Translations under genes and position numbers: made by a program
The notes under the pieces: model-generated
Told to the model about the DNA's origin: nothing
Database searches by the model: none
What the model saw: the letters and a program-made list of their open reading frames with translations, nothing else
Part shown: positions 1 through 7,655 of the stretch, in pieces
How the letters are laid out: every line of letters starts with the position of its first letter
How positions within the stretch are numbered: the first letter of the stretch is position 1
Assembly (NCBI GenBank): GCA_947493885.1
Contig: CANLTE010000008.1
Span: 1 to 64,000, forward strand
Reading direction: 5' to 3'
DNA: 64,000 nt
Source: an uncultured Maribacter sp.
GTDB lineage: Bacteria > Bacteroidota > Bacteroidia > Flavobacteriales > Flavobacteriaceae

Positions 1-261
1 TATAAAGGTCTGGAATCTGATCAGATAGATTTAAATCCTGATATAACAGGAGGTAGAGGCATCTGTTATTTTCTAGATAATAGATATATGATGGCTATGG
101 TAACCATTACCGGGGAATACTATAAGATAGGTATTTATAACCCTGAAATCAAGCTTAAAGGAGATACTCTATTTCTACTAAAAAAAGGTTCAAATTATAA
201 TCGTGTTTTAATAAAAAAACCATTGTCTAAAAAAAATCAAGAATATACTGCTAACTGGTAG
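1..261 (+). CDS. Partial hypothetical protein, C-terminal 86 residues (paralogue of next gene)
   Basis: Frame 1 is open from the window edge to a TAG at 259-261, so the N-terminus lies outside the window. The visible C-terminal part aligns closely with the C-terminus of the next gene: both contain an NP(D/E)I...GxRG(I/V)CY block, an IGIYNP/MGIYNP block, LKGD(T/S)LFL, and end in KKPLSKKN...YTANW. The two are therefore a tandem duplication. No function is recognised; the neighbour is a predicted small lipoprotein. Confidence 0.75.
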   Translation, partial: YKGLESDQIDLNPDITGGRGICYFLDNRYMMAMVTITGEYYKIGIYNPEIKLKGDTLFLLKKGSNYNRVLIKKPLSKKNQEYTANW

Positions 262-272
262 TAGTAACCGCT

Positions 273-292
273 CCTCTAGCCCTATCTAGAGG
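273..292. repeat. Small inverted repeat between tandem paralogues
   Basis: CCTCTAG and CTAGAGG form a 7-bp stem around a 6-nt loop, 11 bp after the stop of the first paralogue. There is no T-run after it, so it is only a weak terminator candidate. Confidence 0.35.
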
Positions 293-338
293 TAATAGAG
301 CAATATTTTCAGTATCAAACTAAAAACAAATTTACATT

Positions 339-899
339 ATGGTAAGATTACTTTTTTTACTACTGTTTGTATCATGCGGATCCATAAAAACTAAAAAATT
401 AAAGAACGGAATAACTGATGTCCCTACTGAAAAAGATTTTTTTGATATAAATTATCGCGAAAAATACAATGTTGAAAATATTAACAGTGTAGATCTTAAC
501 TCTATTTATGTACGCATATATACATTAACAAATGAGAATGAATATATCAACTTTCTTGGTGCGGATTATAAGCATATTAGTTTTGTTTACGCTTTGAAAT
601 TTTATGAAAACGGGTGTGTGAATCAGTTCATTATAAGTAAAAATGATATTGAAACAGATAGTTTTTTAAGTATAAATCCTGAAATAGAGGGTGTTAGAGG
701 TGTTTGTTATACTCAGAACAACATAAATAAAATTGCTTTTGTGACCAAGGTAAGTGAATCTGGTAAAATGGGTATTTATAACCCTATTATAGAGCTTAAA
801 GGAGATTCACTTTTTTTGTCTGAAAATAAATATTTAAAGAGTGTTTATATAAAAAAACCATTGTCTAAAAAAAACAAAAAATATACAGCTAACTGGTAG
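339..899 (+). CDS. Hypothetical small lipoprotein (tandem paralogue)
   Basis: 186 aa. The N-terminus is a short hydrophobic signal ending in LFVSC (lipobox, Cys13), so the mature protein is probably lipid-anchored on the cell envelope. The rest is a soluble, polar domain with no recognised family. The last ~80 residues repeat those of the truncated gene just upstream, and the similarity continues past the stop codon (both genes are followed by TAGTAACYGCTCC), so whole units were duplicated. Small tandem lipoproteins of this kind in Bacteroidota are often of unknown, strain-variable function. It sits beside a toxin-antitoxin pair and REP-like repeats, suggesting an accessory island. Confidence 0.7.
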   Translation: MVRLLFLLLFVSCGSIKTKKLKNGITDVPTEKDFFDINYREKYNVENINSVDLNSIYVRIYTLTNENEYINFLGADYKHISFVYALKFYENGCVNQFIISKNDIETDSFLSINPEIEGVRGVCYTQNNINKIAFVTKVSESGKMGIYNPIIELKGDSLFLSENKYLKSVYIKKPLSKKNKKYTANW

Positions 900-936
900 T
901 AGTAACTGCTCCCCCGCTCTGCGAAGTTTGAAGCTT

Positions 937-957
937 TGCGAAGTTTGTAACTTCGCA
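937..957. repeat. REP-like palindrome, copy 1
   Basis: TGCGAAGTT-TGT-AACTTCGCA is a perfect 9-bp hairpin with a 3-nt loop. A half copy (TGCGAAGTTTG) precedes it at 920-930. Related hairpins occur at 1045-1067, 2027-2047 and 2128-2156, flanking a decayed REP-associated transposase, which is the usual partnership for REP elements. Confidence 0.7.
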
Positions 958-1044
958 CTATTAAGTAAGAAAAGCTTAAAGAATTGAAATATTACTAAAG
1001 CAGTAACAAAAAAAGTTGCTGATTTATCTTTTTTAAGAGTAATG

Positions 1045-1067
1045 CTTCGAAGTTTATAACTTCGAAG
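1045..1067. repeat. REP-like palindrome, copy 2
   Basis: CTTCGAAGTT-TAT-AACTTCGAAG is a perfect 10-bp hairpin with a 3-nt loop. It shares the GAAGTT/AACTTC core with copy 1. Confidence 0.7.
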
Positions 1068-1145
1068 AGCTTAGAAAGAAAGTAATTAGCCAAAAAATAA
1101 TAAAACAGAAATTGTATATTTACAAATAGACAAAAGATATTAATC

Positions 1146-1379
1146 ATGGCAACAATCGATTTAAGAAATACTGTCAAAGAATATATTAGAACAGCAGATG
1201 TAAGGCTTTTAAAAATGATGAAAGCATTGGCGGAGAGTTATCAAAATGACCAAAACGAGCTGTCATTAAGTGAAGAACAATATCAAATAATTGACAAACG
1301 TAGAGAGGCTCATTTAAATAACACAAGTAAATCTTATACATGGCAAGAAGTAAAGAAAAATGCACGAAATGTTAGCTAA
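1146..1379 (+). CDS. Putative type II antitoxin (addiction-module component)
   Basis: 77 aa, acidic to neutral and mostly helical. The C-terminal half (SEEQYQIIDKRREAHL...SYTWQEVKKNA) has the layout of the small addiction-module antitoxins that pair with ParE/RelE-like toxins: an 'ID.RR..HL' helix followed by a short 'TW.EVK' segment. It would bind and neutralise the toxin encoded 3 bp downstream and probably autorepress the pair. The start is the ATG at 1146. The family assignment rests on this motif and on the gene pair, so the pair is more secure than the exact family. Confidence 0.7.
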   Translation: MATIDLRNTVKEYIRTADVRLLKMMKALAESYQNDQNELSLSEEQYQIIDKRREAHLNNTSKSYTWQEVKKNARNVS

Positions 1380-1382
1380 ATA

Positions 1383-1685
1383 ATGACATTTACTCTAGAA
1401 ATTAAAGAGGAGGCTGCAATTGAAATTACTGACGCTTATGTCTATTACGAGGAAAAACGTGTAGGATTGGGCGAAGAATTTTTGGAGCATTTAGATTTAT
1501 ACTTTGAAAGAATAACGAACAACCCAAAACATTTTCCTAAGAAGCGAAAACCATATAGAGAAGCTTATATTAAACGTTTTCCTTTCTTAATAATATACGA
1601 AATTGCAAAAGACAAAATCATAGTTTATTCGGTATTTAATACATGGCAAAATCCGGAAAAGAAAACTTTAAAAAATCCCATCTAA
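1383..1685 (+). CDS. ParE/RelE-family toxin
   Basis: 100 aa. The sequence fits the RelE/ParE superfamily: N-terminal 'A..EI..AY.YYEEKR.GLGEEFLE' helical hairpin, then 'F...I..NP..FP.......R.A.IKRFPF.I.YEI..D.I.VY.VF...' strands. ParE members poison gyrase and RelE members cleave ribosome-bound mRNA; the sequence alone does not decide which. It begins 3 bp after the antitoxin stop, so the two are co-transcribed and probably translationally coupled. Its stop codon lies inside the left arm of a strong terminator hairpin. Confidence 0.8.
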   Translation: MTFTLEIKEEAAIEITDAYVYYEEKRVGLGEEFLEHLDLYFERITNNPKHFPKKRKPYREAYIKRFPFLIIYEIAKDKIIVYSVFNTWQNPEKKTLKNPI

Positions 1686-1701
1686 TTTAGATGGGATTTT
1701 T
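1671..1701 (+). terminator. Rho-independent terminator of the toxin-antitoxin operon
   Basis: AAAAATCCCATCTAA and TTAGATGGGATTTTT are perfect 15-bp complements around a single T, ending in a T-run. The hairpin overlaps the toxin stop codon. It is nearly symmetric, so it could also act on the opposite strand. Confidence 0.8.
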
Positions 1702-1750
1702 GTTACATATTGTGTAAAAATGAATGTTAGAACGTTTTAAAAAAGTAATA

Positions 1751-2003
1751 CAAACTCATAACCGTAATAAAGGTTATCAATTTAGGAAATATGGCAATCA
1801 CCTAGAAGAAATTTATGTGATCAAAACTAGATTATATTCATCTAAACCCAGTTAGAGCAGGTTTGGTGAATAAAGCTTTAGAATTCTTGTATTCAAGCAG
1901 TGGAAACTATATCAATGACTAAGGAGTTCTGACCATAGAAGTTATAGAAAACCCCATAATAAATGTATTAAAACCAAATGCTTTTGGGAAAAGTATTTCT
2001 TAA
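1751..2003 (+). pseudogene. Decayed REP-associated tyrosine transposase (Y1/IS200-like, RAYT)
   Basis: No intact reading frame, but the C-terminal half of a Y1_Tnp/RAYT protein is readable. In frame 2 (1751-1823) it reads KGYQFRKYGNHLEEIYVIK. After a +1 shift (frame 3, from 1824) it reads KLDYIHLNPVRAGLVNKALE and then FLYSSSGNYIND, an in-frame TAA, and GVLTIEVIENPII. The 'YIHLNPVRAG' block and the 'YSS..NY' ending are diagnostic of REP-associated transposases. The N-terminal part with the catalytic HUH motif is missing. At least one frameshift and one stop make it a pseudogene. It lies among the REP-like hairpins it would once have recognised. Confidence 0.8.
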
Positions 2004-2026
2004 TAAATACTTGTCGGTGTATGCTT

Positions 2027-2047
2027 TACGAAGTTTGCAACTTCATA
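2027..2047. repeat. REP-like palindrome, copy 3 (imperfect)
   Basis: TACGAAGTT-TGC-AACTTCATA has the same GAAGTT/AACTTC core as copies 1 and 2 with one mismatch in the stem. It lies just downstream of the transposase remnant. Confidence 0.6.
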
Positions 2048-2127
2048 CTATATTGTTATACAATTGTATAATGAGAATATTAGAAAGTTATTATATTTCT
2101 GTCACGGGTTTTTGTTCTTAAAACATA

Positions 2128-2156
2128 ATGCATCGAATTTGCATACTTCGAAGAGC
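2128..2156. repeat. REP-like palindrome, copy 4 (degenerate)
   Basis: The stretch can be aligned with copy 2 over the whole unit (AATGC.TCGAA.TT...ACTTCGAAGAGC), but its left arm carries substitutions and the hairpin is imperfect. Confidence 0.5.
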
Positions 2157-2239
2157 AATAGCTATATACGTAATTACCCTATTGCATCAGGTTTATATGT
2201 TACGCTACCGAACTACGTGCACTTTTTATGGGGGAATAA

Positions 2240-3463
2240 TTATTCTTCTATTACCGTTGTATTTATAATGGTATCACTCAACAAGGTTTTATGAACAGGG
2301 CATTTACTTGCTATTTCTTTAAGCCGATTTATCTGAGTATCATCTAAATTTCCAACGAATTTTAGTTTTTTATCTAATACATCTAGACGTGTTGGTTTAT
2401 CTAAATCTAGACCTAAATCATCACTGTGCTTTTTAGTATATGTAATGTATACAAACACTTCTTGTAAATCCCATTTTTTACGTTCTGCGTATAATTTTAA
2501 GGTCATAACCGTACAAGAAGCTAAAGAAGCGCTTAAAAAATCGTAAGGTGACGGTCCAAAATCATCACCTCCAAAACTTACGGGCTCATCCGCTACAAAT
2601 GTATGGTTTTTAGTTTGCATGTTTGTGGTAAAATTATCTTCCAATAAATTTAAATGTGCAACAAGCTGCTCTCCCCATGTAGAAAGCATCGTATTTTCAA
2701 CAGGTTCAAAATAGCGCCCCACCCATGCGCCAATAATGTTTCCTGCATATTTACTGTCTTTAGATTTAGAAAGTAAATGGTCTGCATCATCTAGACTTAC
2801 AAAACTTTTAGGATGATGGGCGTTATGATATAATTTTTGCGCATTTTCTATACCTACAACAATATCAAACGGAGAATGCATTATTAGAATTGGTTTACGC
2901 AAATTTTTAGTGATTTCTGGTAAGTCCGTCTTTTCAAAATCACTCACAAACTCTTTATTAATCCTAAAAGATCTCCCTCCAATATTTACACTAACCTCTC
3001 CTTTATCTTTAATTTCATCTATGGCATGAGAAAATAAATGCGTAACATGATTAACAGTTGCAGGGGCTCCAATAGTTGCCACAGCTTTAATATTATCCAA
3101 CCTAGAAGCAGCAACAATGGCTGCCGCTCCTCCTAGTGAATGACCAACTAGTAAACTTGGAGCTTCATATTCACTGGTAATAAAGTTATTAACCGCGATT
3201 ACATCTTCCACATTGGCAGAAAAATGACTGTCCGCAAATTCTCCTTCACTTCTTCCTAAGCCAGTAAAATCAAACCGCACCACTCCAAAACCATGATTAG
3301 TTAAAGACCTACTTATATTTTTCACGGCACTTAACGTACTAGAACAGGAAAAACAATGTGCAAATATGGCATAGTAATTAGGTCTTTGATTTGCTGGAAG
3401 TTCTAAATATGCGTTTAGTTTAACACCTTTATTATTAGTTATATGCAATCTAGAACTTTTCAT
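2240..3463 (-). CDS. Alpha/beta hydrolase fused to an OsmC domain
   Basis: 407 aa, two domains. Residues ~1-250 are an alpha/beta hydrolase with nucleophile elbow GHSLGG near residue 107 and later Asp ('PFDIVVG') and His ('DDADHLL') candidates for the triad. Residues ~265-407 are an OsmC/Ohr-type domain ('[31 protein letters not shown]...', '...CPVHKTL'), with the two redox cysteines expected for thiol-dependent peroxide reduction at 'ASC' and 'CPVH'. Such fusions are known in Bacteroidota and Proteobacteria. A plausible role is to release and reduce lipid or organic hydroperoxides, but that is inference. The ATG start is 67 bp downstream of the EnvC-like gene on the same strand. Confidence 0.88.
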   Translation of the reverse strand: MKSSRLHITNNKGVKLNAYLELPANQRPNYYAIFAHCFSCSSTLSAVKNISRSLTNHGFGVVRFDFTGLGRSEGEFADSHFSANVEDVIAVNNFITSEYEAPSLLVGHSLGGAAAIVAASRLDNIKAVATIGAPATVNHVTHLFSHAIDEIKDKGEVSVNIGGRSFRINKEFVSDFEKTDLPEITKNLRKPILIMHSPFDIVVGIENAQKLYHNAHHPKSFVSLDDADHLLSKSKDSKYAGNIIGAWVGRYFEPVENTMLSTWGEQLVAHLNLLEDNFTTNMQTKNHTFVADEPVSFGGDDFGPSPYDFLSASLASCTVMTLKLYAERKKWDLQEVFVYITYTKKHSDDLGLDLDKPTRLDVLDKKLKFVGNLDDTQINRLKEIASKCPVHKTLLSDTIINTTVIEE

Positions 3464-3530
3464 AAAAAAACGATTTAATATTGGTTAGTCGTAGGACTAC
3501 AGTTTTTTTACAAGTACAGTAGATAAAATG

Positions 3531-4763
3531 TTATAACTGATAAACCCAGTCCTCTGGATTTAACCTACTTGTATCTTTATATAGATAAAATTTAAGGCGA
3601 GTTTGGCCATTATTCCGATTGGTATATATCTTGCCTAACGACTGTTTAGCAGTTACCTTATCTCCCTTTTTAACGTATAATTCAGATAAGTTATAGTACG
3701 TACTAATATAATTACCATGCTTTACCTGTATACCTTTGTTTCCACCGGGCACTGCTAAAATTGCTATCACCTCTCCTTCAAAAATAGCCCTTGCATTTGA
3801 GCCTTGATCAGTTGTAATTATTACTCCATTACTCTGATGCTTAATACCTGGATAAACGGCATCTTTATACACTCCAAAACCCTGACTTTTTATCCCCTTT
3901 TCTACCGGCCAAATAAGTTTCCCCTTGTTCGCAGAAAAACTGTTTGCTACGCGAGTTGCTTCTGGCGTTAATACAAATTTACTTGAACTTGTCGTCTTCT
4001 TTCCTGCCTTTTTATTCGAAGCCGCAATTGCATTTCTGATTAACTTTTCTATTTGACGGTCAATCCTTTTAGCTTCTTTCTTTTTCTTATCAATAGTTGC
4101 GGTATACTTTTTCTCGTTCTTTCGAATATTACTCAACAACTCCTTTTGTGCTTGAATTTCGGAAAATAATTGATTTTTGGCCTTTCGATTTTGAGCAAGT
4201 AAAACCTGTTTTACTTTACGCTCTTCATTAAGGTCTTTATTTAATCGTGCTAATTCGTCTGTTTTAGTCACTATCTCCTCTCCTTGTTTCTTTCTGTATT
4301 CTGTATATTGTTTTATGTATTGAAGGCGTTTAAAGGCTTGAAAAAAGCTCTCAGAGGACAGTACAAATAACACTCTACTTTGCTGAGATTTGTTTTCATA
4401 CGATTTCTGAATCATAGCTGCATATTCTTCTTTAACCGTTTTTAAATCAGCTTTAAGTTTACTTATACTTCTAATGTTAGCGCTAATTTTTCTACTTAAT
4501 AAGTTGGATTGTTGGTTGGTAACCCTAATAAGCTGCTGACGTACACTAATTTTTTTATCTAGCGCCTCCATTTGATCTAACACATTACCTTTCTCCTTTT
4601 TTTTGGCAAAAAGCAATCTGTTAATTTCTCTGATTTCCTTTTGAAGCTTTTCGCGCTTTACTTCTAAAGATTTTTGTTCATTAGTTTGCCCAAAGCTTAA
4701 ATGCGAACTGGCACTTATTAAGCAAACAATCAAAAAAACACGATATAGCTTGCTATATTTCAT
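3531..4763 (-). CDS. EnvC-like murein hydrolase activator (degenerate LytM/M23)
   Basis: 410 aa with an N-terminal signal peptide (ends about SFGQ), a long coiled coil over residues ~25-245 rich in K/E/Q/L heptads, then a C-terminal LytM (peptidase M23) fold from ~285. The zinc ligands of active M23 enzymes are missing: the region expected to hold H-x-H reads LKFYLYKD, and no HxxxD motif with the usual spacing is visible. This matches the EnvC/NlpD pattern, in which the domain activates an amidase instead of cutting peptidoglycan. Its start overlaps the DUF4292 stop by 11 bp, so the two are translationally coupled. The role would be in septal peptidoglycan splitting. Confidence 0.87.
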   Translation of the reverse strand: MKYSKLYRVFLIVCLISASSHLSFGQTNEQKSLEVKREKLQKEIREINRLLFAKKKEKGNVLDQMEALDKKISVRQQLIRVTNQQSNLLSRKISANIRSISKLKADLKTVKEEYAAMIQKSYENKSQQSRVLFVLSSESFFQAFKRLQYIKQYTEYRKKQGEEIVTKTDELARLNKDLNEERKVKQVLLAQNRKAKNQLFSEIQAQKELLSNIRKNEKKYTATIDKKKKEAKRIDRQIEKLIRNAIAASNKKAGKKTTSSSKFVLTPEATRVANSFSANKGKLIWPVEKGIKSQGFGVYKDAVYPGIKHQSNGVIITTDQGSNARAIFEGEVIAILAVPGGNKGIQVKHGNYISTYYNLSELYVKKGDKVTAKQSLGKIYTNRNNGQTRLKFYLYKDTSRLNPEDWVYQL

Positions 4764-5550
4764 TTTTTCTTAAAACAATTTCTTTAAAACCTTTTGGTAT
4801 TTTATAAGGAAAGTTAAGCGATTTATTAAACTCAACATTTCTATACTCTAAATCAATGGTACTTTTATTGGTAGCTTGTTCTGCTTTAATAAGTACCTGA
4901 TTGGGTATTATCCACTTATTAATTTTTTGATAGTTTTTATAATCTATTTGGAGCAATCTATTTTTTGAAGGCTGTGATAATTGTTGTGTAGCCATTTTAA
5001 AATTTTGAGGCTCAATTTGGTACATTACTTTAAAAAGGTCTAGTGCTTTTTTTGGTTTTAATTGATATTTCTTAAGGGAAACAGAAGATATGTATTTTTC
5101 TTTTCGTAAATCAAAAAGTGCCTGACCCAGTAACAGGTTTTGAACCTTATCAAAATTTAACTCAACACCTAACATATCACTCAAATACGAGAAATCTCCA
5201 TCAAAATACTCGTTTTGTAATTTATTATAAAAAGTAACCCTTTCTGGAGTAATGTACGCTTTAACCATGCCTAATGGAGCGCTCATCCAAATGGCTTTAT
5301 CTTTTTCCATTCTAAGACTTACACTAACTCCTTGAGAAGCATACCCATCGGAATAATCTATTTTAACCTTTCCGCTTAATGTTTTAAAGTTAAGTTGATT
5401 TTGATAGTGTGTTTTTATTATGGCCTTTGCAGAGAGATTCTGATTAACGGTTCCATCAGCAATAACTGACTTGCTTTTACATGATACTAACAGTAATAGA
5501 AAAGTACATAGGTAAATACTTTTCTTTATTAATCGCCATATTATGGTCAT
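4753..5550 (-). CDS. DUF4292 outer-membrane-type lipoprotein
   Basis: 265 aa. Hydrophobic signal with lipobox LLVSC (Cys24). The rest is beta-rich, as in LolB/LolA-like fold lipoproteins, and matches my recollection of the DUF4292 family: 'FKTLSGKVKIDYSD', 'S..VSLRMEKDKAIWMSAPLGMVKAYITPERV.FYNKL...YFDG', with a C-terminal 'NRLLQIDYKNYQKI' block. DUF4292 proteins commonly sit between a TPR protein and an EnvC-like protein in Flavobacteriaceae, as here. The exact function is unknown; a role in envelope lipid or lipoprotein handling is a guess from the fold. Confidence 0.82.
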   Translation of the reverse strand: MTIIWRLIKKSIYLCTFLLLLVSCKSKSVIADGTVNQNLSAKAIIKTHYQNQLNFKTLSGKVKIDYSDGYASQGVSVSLRMEKDKAIWMSAPLGMVKAYITPERVTFYNKLQNEYFDGDFSYLSDMLGVELNFDKVQNLLLGQALFDLRKEKYISSVSLKKYQLKPKKALDLFKVMYQIEPQNFKMATQQLSQPSKNRLLQIDYKNYQKINKWIIPNQVLIKAEQATNKSTIDLEYRNVEFNKSLNFPYKIPKGFKEIVLRKNEI

Positions 5551-5554
5551 ATGC

Positions 5555-6505
5555 TTAAAATCCAGGTTTTATCTTACGAAGATACATATTTGACTTAGAA
5601 ATGTTATTTACGCCTTTATAGGAATCTGACAGTTCCTTATAAATTTTATTTGCAAGCGAAATATCATCCAATAAATAATCAAGCCCTGCCTCTAAGATTT
5701 CAACAGCATCACGATATTTTTTAGTGCGATTTAATGCATATCCCTGCGCGTAATAAAAATAAGGCTGTGTTGGATACTCCTCTAGTGCCTTTTTTGCTGT
5801 TTGTAACACTAAAGCATTCCCTTTTATACGCATTTGACCTTGAATGCGCATTTTGTAATTTTGTACGGAACTTGCCTCATTAGAAGTCCCCTGTTTAAAG
5901 CTAAATGAAGCACTGGTGGTTACAGTTTTTGCTTTTTGCTTTTTTATAGAGTCCTTAATTTTTGACGTTAATGTTTCTGAAAATGAAGTTTTCTTTACAT
6001 TTTCGATAGCCCTAAGTGCTGCTCCAAAATTTTTCTGATTAAAATATATACGAGCTAAATTCAACTGGAGGGTATTATTGCTAAAAGGAATCTCGCTTTT
6101 AACAATACTAAAATCACTGGATTGTTTTTGCAAAACTTGTACCAGCGTATATAAATACCAATAATTTTCTGGCGCACTATTTACGGTTTTAATAGCATAT
6201 TCTTGCGATAAAATATATTGCTTGTTTAGGGTATAACTTTTGGCTAACTCATACCAAATAACCGTATTGTTGGCCTCTATTTTTTCACATTCTAAAAAAA
6301 GATTTATTGCCCGATCATAATTTTCAATCCCTTTTTGTTTAAGGCCTTCAAAAAATTTCTCTTGAAACTCATCAGAATACGCTTCTAGAAAGACCTCTGC
6401 ACTTTCTTCGATATTAAGAGGAGAGTCCGTTTCTTGGGCAAAAGAAAGTTTTGGGAACCAAAACAGTCCCATAAAAAGTAAAAAAAAACGCCCAGCAATT
6501 TTCAT
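5555..6505 (-). CDS. Secreted TPR-repeat protein
   Basis: 316 aa with a signal peptide (ends about SFAQ). Several tetratricopeptide repeats are visible, e.g. 'GIENYDRAINLFLECEKIEANNTVIWYELAKSY' and 'PYFYYAQGYALNRTKKYRDAVEILEAG'. TPR scaffolds mediate protein contacts, and this one should act in the periplasm. It ends 4 bp before the DUF4292 gene and forms an operon with it and the EnvC-like gene. A terminator at 6526-6553 separates it from the upstream nucleotidyltransferase, so it either has its own promoter or depends on read-through. Confidence 0.85.
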   Translation of the reverse strand: MKIAGRFFLLFMGLFWFPKLSFAQETDSPLNIEESAEVFLEAYSDEFQEKFFEGLKQKGIENYDRAINLFLECEKIEANNTVIWYELAKSYTLNKQYILSQEYAIKTVNSAPENYWYLYTLVQVLQKQSSDFSIVKSEIPFSNNTLQLNLARIYFNQKNFGAALRAIENVKKTSFSETLTSKIKDSIKKQKAKTVTTSASFSFKQGTSNEASSVQNYKMRIQGQMRIKGNALVLQTAKKALEEYPTQPYFYYAQGYALNRTKKYRDAVEILEAGLDYLLDDISLANKIYKELSDSYKGVNNISKSNMYLRKIKPGF

Positions 6506-6525
6506 TTAATATCTCTCTAAAAAAT

Positions 6526-6553
6526 AAAAGCTCACTAAAGGTAGTGAGCTTTT
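6526..6553 (-). terminator. Rho-independent terminator after the nucleotidyltransferase gene
   Basis: AAAAGCTCACT and AGTGAGCTTTT form an 11-bp stem around a 6-nt loop. Read on the minus strand the hairpin is followed by ATTTTTT, giving a proper U-tract. It lies 17 bp after the nucleotidyltransferase stop. Confidence 0.85.
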
Positions 6554-6570
6554 AACTTTTATTAAAGTTA

Positions 6571-7587
6571 TTATTCCAAAACAGAATAATCTCCGATACT
6601 TATAGCTTTAAAAGCTCCATTAAATTTAGCATGATTTCCAATCATAGCATTATCTAAATCTGCATTGCTAATTTTAGCATTAGTTTGAATTAAACTATTT
6701 TTTATCGTTGAATTTTCAACTACAGTATTATCTCCGATTGAAACAAAAGGGCCAACGGTAGTATCCTTTAAAACTACATTTTCTCCTATAAAACAAGGTT
6801 CTATAATATTTGCATTTTCTAGTTGTACAGAATTTGCGATAAGTTGCTCTCCATCCGCTTCAAGAAAACCTAACATTCTTTGATTGGTTTCAATAGTAAT
6901 ATTTTTATTACCACAGTCCATCCATTCATCAACAGTACCTGTTTTAAATACTTTACCATCTTGCATCATACGCTTAATACCATCATTAATTTGATACTCT
7001 CCGCCGTTCATGATGTTTTCATCAAGAATCTCTTGCAACTTTCCTTTTAAAACTGCTACATCTTTAAAGTAATAAATACCAATTACAGCTTGGTCACTAA
7101 TAAAGGTTTCTGGCTTTTCAACTAACTCAACAATTTCATCATTGCTATTTAACTTAACAACTCCGTAAGCTTCTGGGTTTTCTACTTTTTTAGTCCAAAT
7201 TACACTATCAGCTTCTGGATCTAAATCAAATTCAGCTCTAATCAGTGTATCGGCATAAGCTATAACCGCAGGACCGGACAACGAAGGTTCAGCGCACATG
7301 ATAGCATGACCTGTACCTAATGGCTGATCTTGTCTGTAAATTGAAGCTTTTGCCCCTAAACCTTTTGCTAATTCTTGAAGACTTGCAATTACATCATCTC
7401 CAAACCATGCTGGATCTCCTAAAACAAAGGCAATTTCCTCAATGGGCTGTTTAAGAACTTTTGCAATGTCACTTACCAAACGGTGTACAATTGGCTTGCC
7501 TGCAACAGGAATTAATGGTTTTGGTACTGTTAAAGAATGTGGGCGTAGACGAGAACCTCTGCCCGCCATTGGTACTATTATTTTCAT
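6571..7587 (-). CDS. Sugar-1-phosphate nucleotidyltransferase with C-terminal left-handed beta-helix
   Basis: 338 aa from the start chosen here. The N-terminus has the nucleotidyltransferase signature PMAGRGSRLRP...KPLIPVAGKPI, followed by the YADTLI, ...VVEKPE and EWMDCGN blocks. From ~250 the hexapeptide pattern (ENANIIEPCFIGENVVLKDTTVGPFVSIG...) forms a left-handed beta-helix, as in GlmU-like and RmlA-long enzymes. It would make an NDP-sugar for glycan synthesis; the substrate cannot be read from sequence. An in-frame TTG at 7632 would add 15 residues, but those codons lie inside TCCTGC/GCAGGA repeat DNA (encoding IPACAG), so the ATG at 7587 is preferred. Confidence 0.88.
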   Translation of the reverse strand: MKIIVPMAGRGSRLRPHSLTVPKPLIPVAGKPIVHRLVSDIAKVLKQPIEEIAFVLGDPAWFGDDVIASLQELAKGLGAKASIYRQDQPLGTGHAIMCAEPSLSGPAVIAYADTLIRAEFDLDPEADSVIWTKKVENPEAYGVVKLNSNDEIVELVEKPETFISDQAVIGIYYFKDVAVLKGKLQEILDENIMNGGEYQINDGIKRMMQDGKVFKTGTVDEWMDCGNKNITIETNQRMLGFLEADGEQLIANSVQLENANIIEPCFIGENVVLKDTTVGPFVSIGDNTVVENSTIKNSLIQTNAKISNADLDNAMIGNHAKFNGAFKAISIGDYSVLE

Positions 7588-7590
7588 ACT

Positions 7591-7611
7591 ATTGCCTGCG
7601 CATGCAGGTAT
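7591..7611. repeat. TCCTGC/GCAGGA-type palindrome, copy 1
   Basis: CCTGC-GCAT-GCAGG, with flanking AT/AT extending the symmetry imperfectly, immediately upstream of the nucleotidyltransferase start. Confidence 0.6.
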
Positions 7612-7631
7612 CTTTTTAATGGTTAAACACA

Positions 7632-7651
7632 ATTCTTGCCTAAGCAGGAAT
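7632..7651. repeat. TCCTGC/GCAGGA-type palindrome, copy 2
   Basis: ATTCTTGC-CTAA-GCAGGAAT is an 8-bp stem with one mismatch and a 4-nt loop, lying 4 bp beyond the GIY-YIG stop codon. Confidence 0.6.
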
Positions 7652-7655
7652 CTCT

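Larger units (their letters stand above)
1702..2239. other. Gene-free stretch with decayed mobile-element debris
   Basis: Between the toxin terminator and the hydrolase-OsmC gene there is no convincing intact gene. It holds the RAYT remnant, two REP-like hairpins and a perfect 16-bp palindrome (TTATACAA/TTGTATAA) at 2056-2071. The only open frame, 2064-2294, runs through the REP copy, has no recognisable protein features and overlaps the next gene antisense. Confidence 0.6.

Noticed and set aside
995-1177. 60-aa hydrophobic frame antisense to the antitoxin promoter
   Set aside because: The composition is a poly-T/A artefact, the frame passes through the REP hairpin, and it overlaps the antitoxin start.
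2064-2294. 76-aa open frame on the plus strand
   Set aside because: It begins inside REP/palindromic debris, shows no protein features, and overlaps the start of an unquestionable minus-strand gene.
3486-3499. TAGTC-GTAG-GACTA hairpin between the EnvC-like and hydrolase-OsmC genes
   Set aside because: The stem is only 5 bp and has no U-tract on the minus strand; not enough for a terminator call.
7588-7632. N-terminal extension of the nucleotidyltransferase from TTG 7632
   Set aside because: The added residues (IPACAG...) are translated repeat, and the conserved domain starts at the ATG at 7587.
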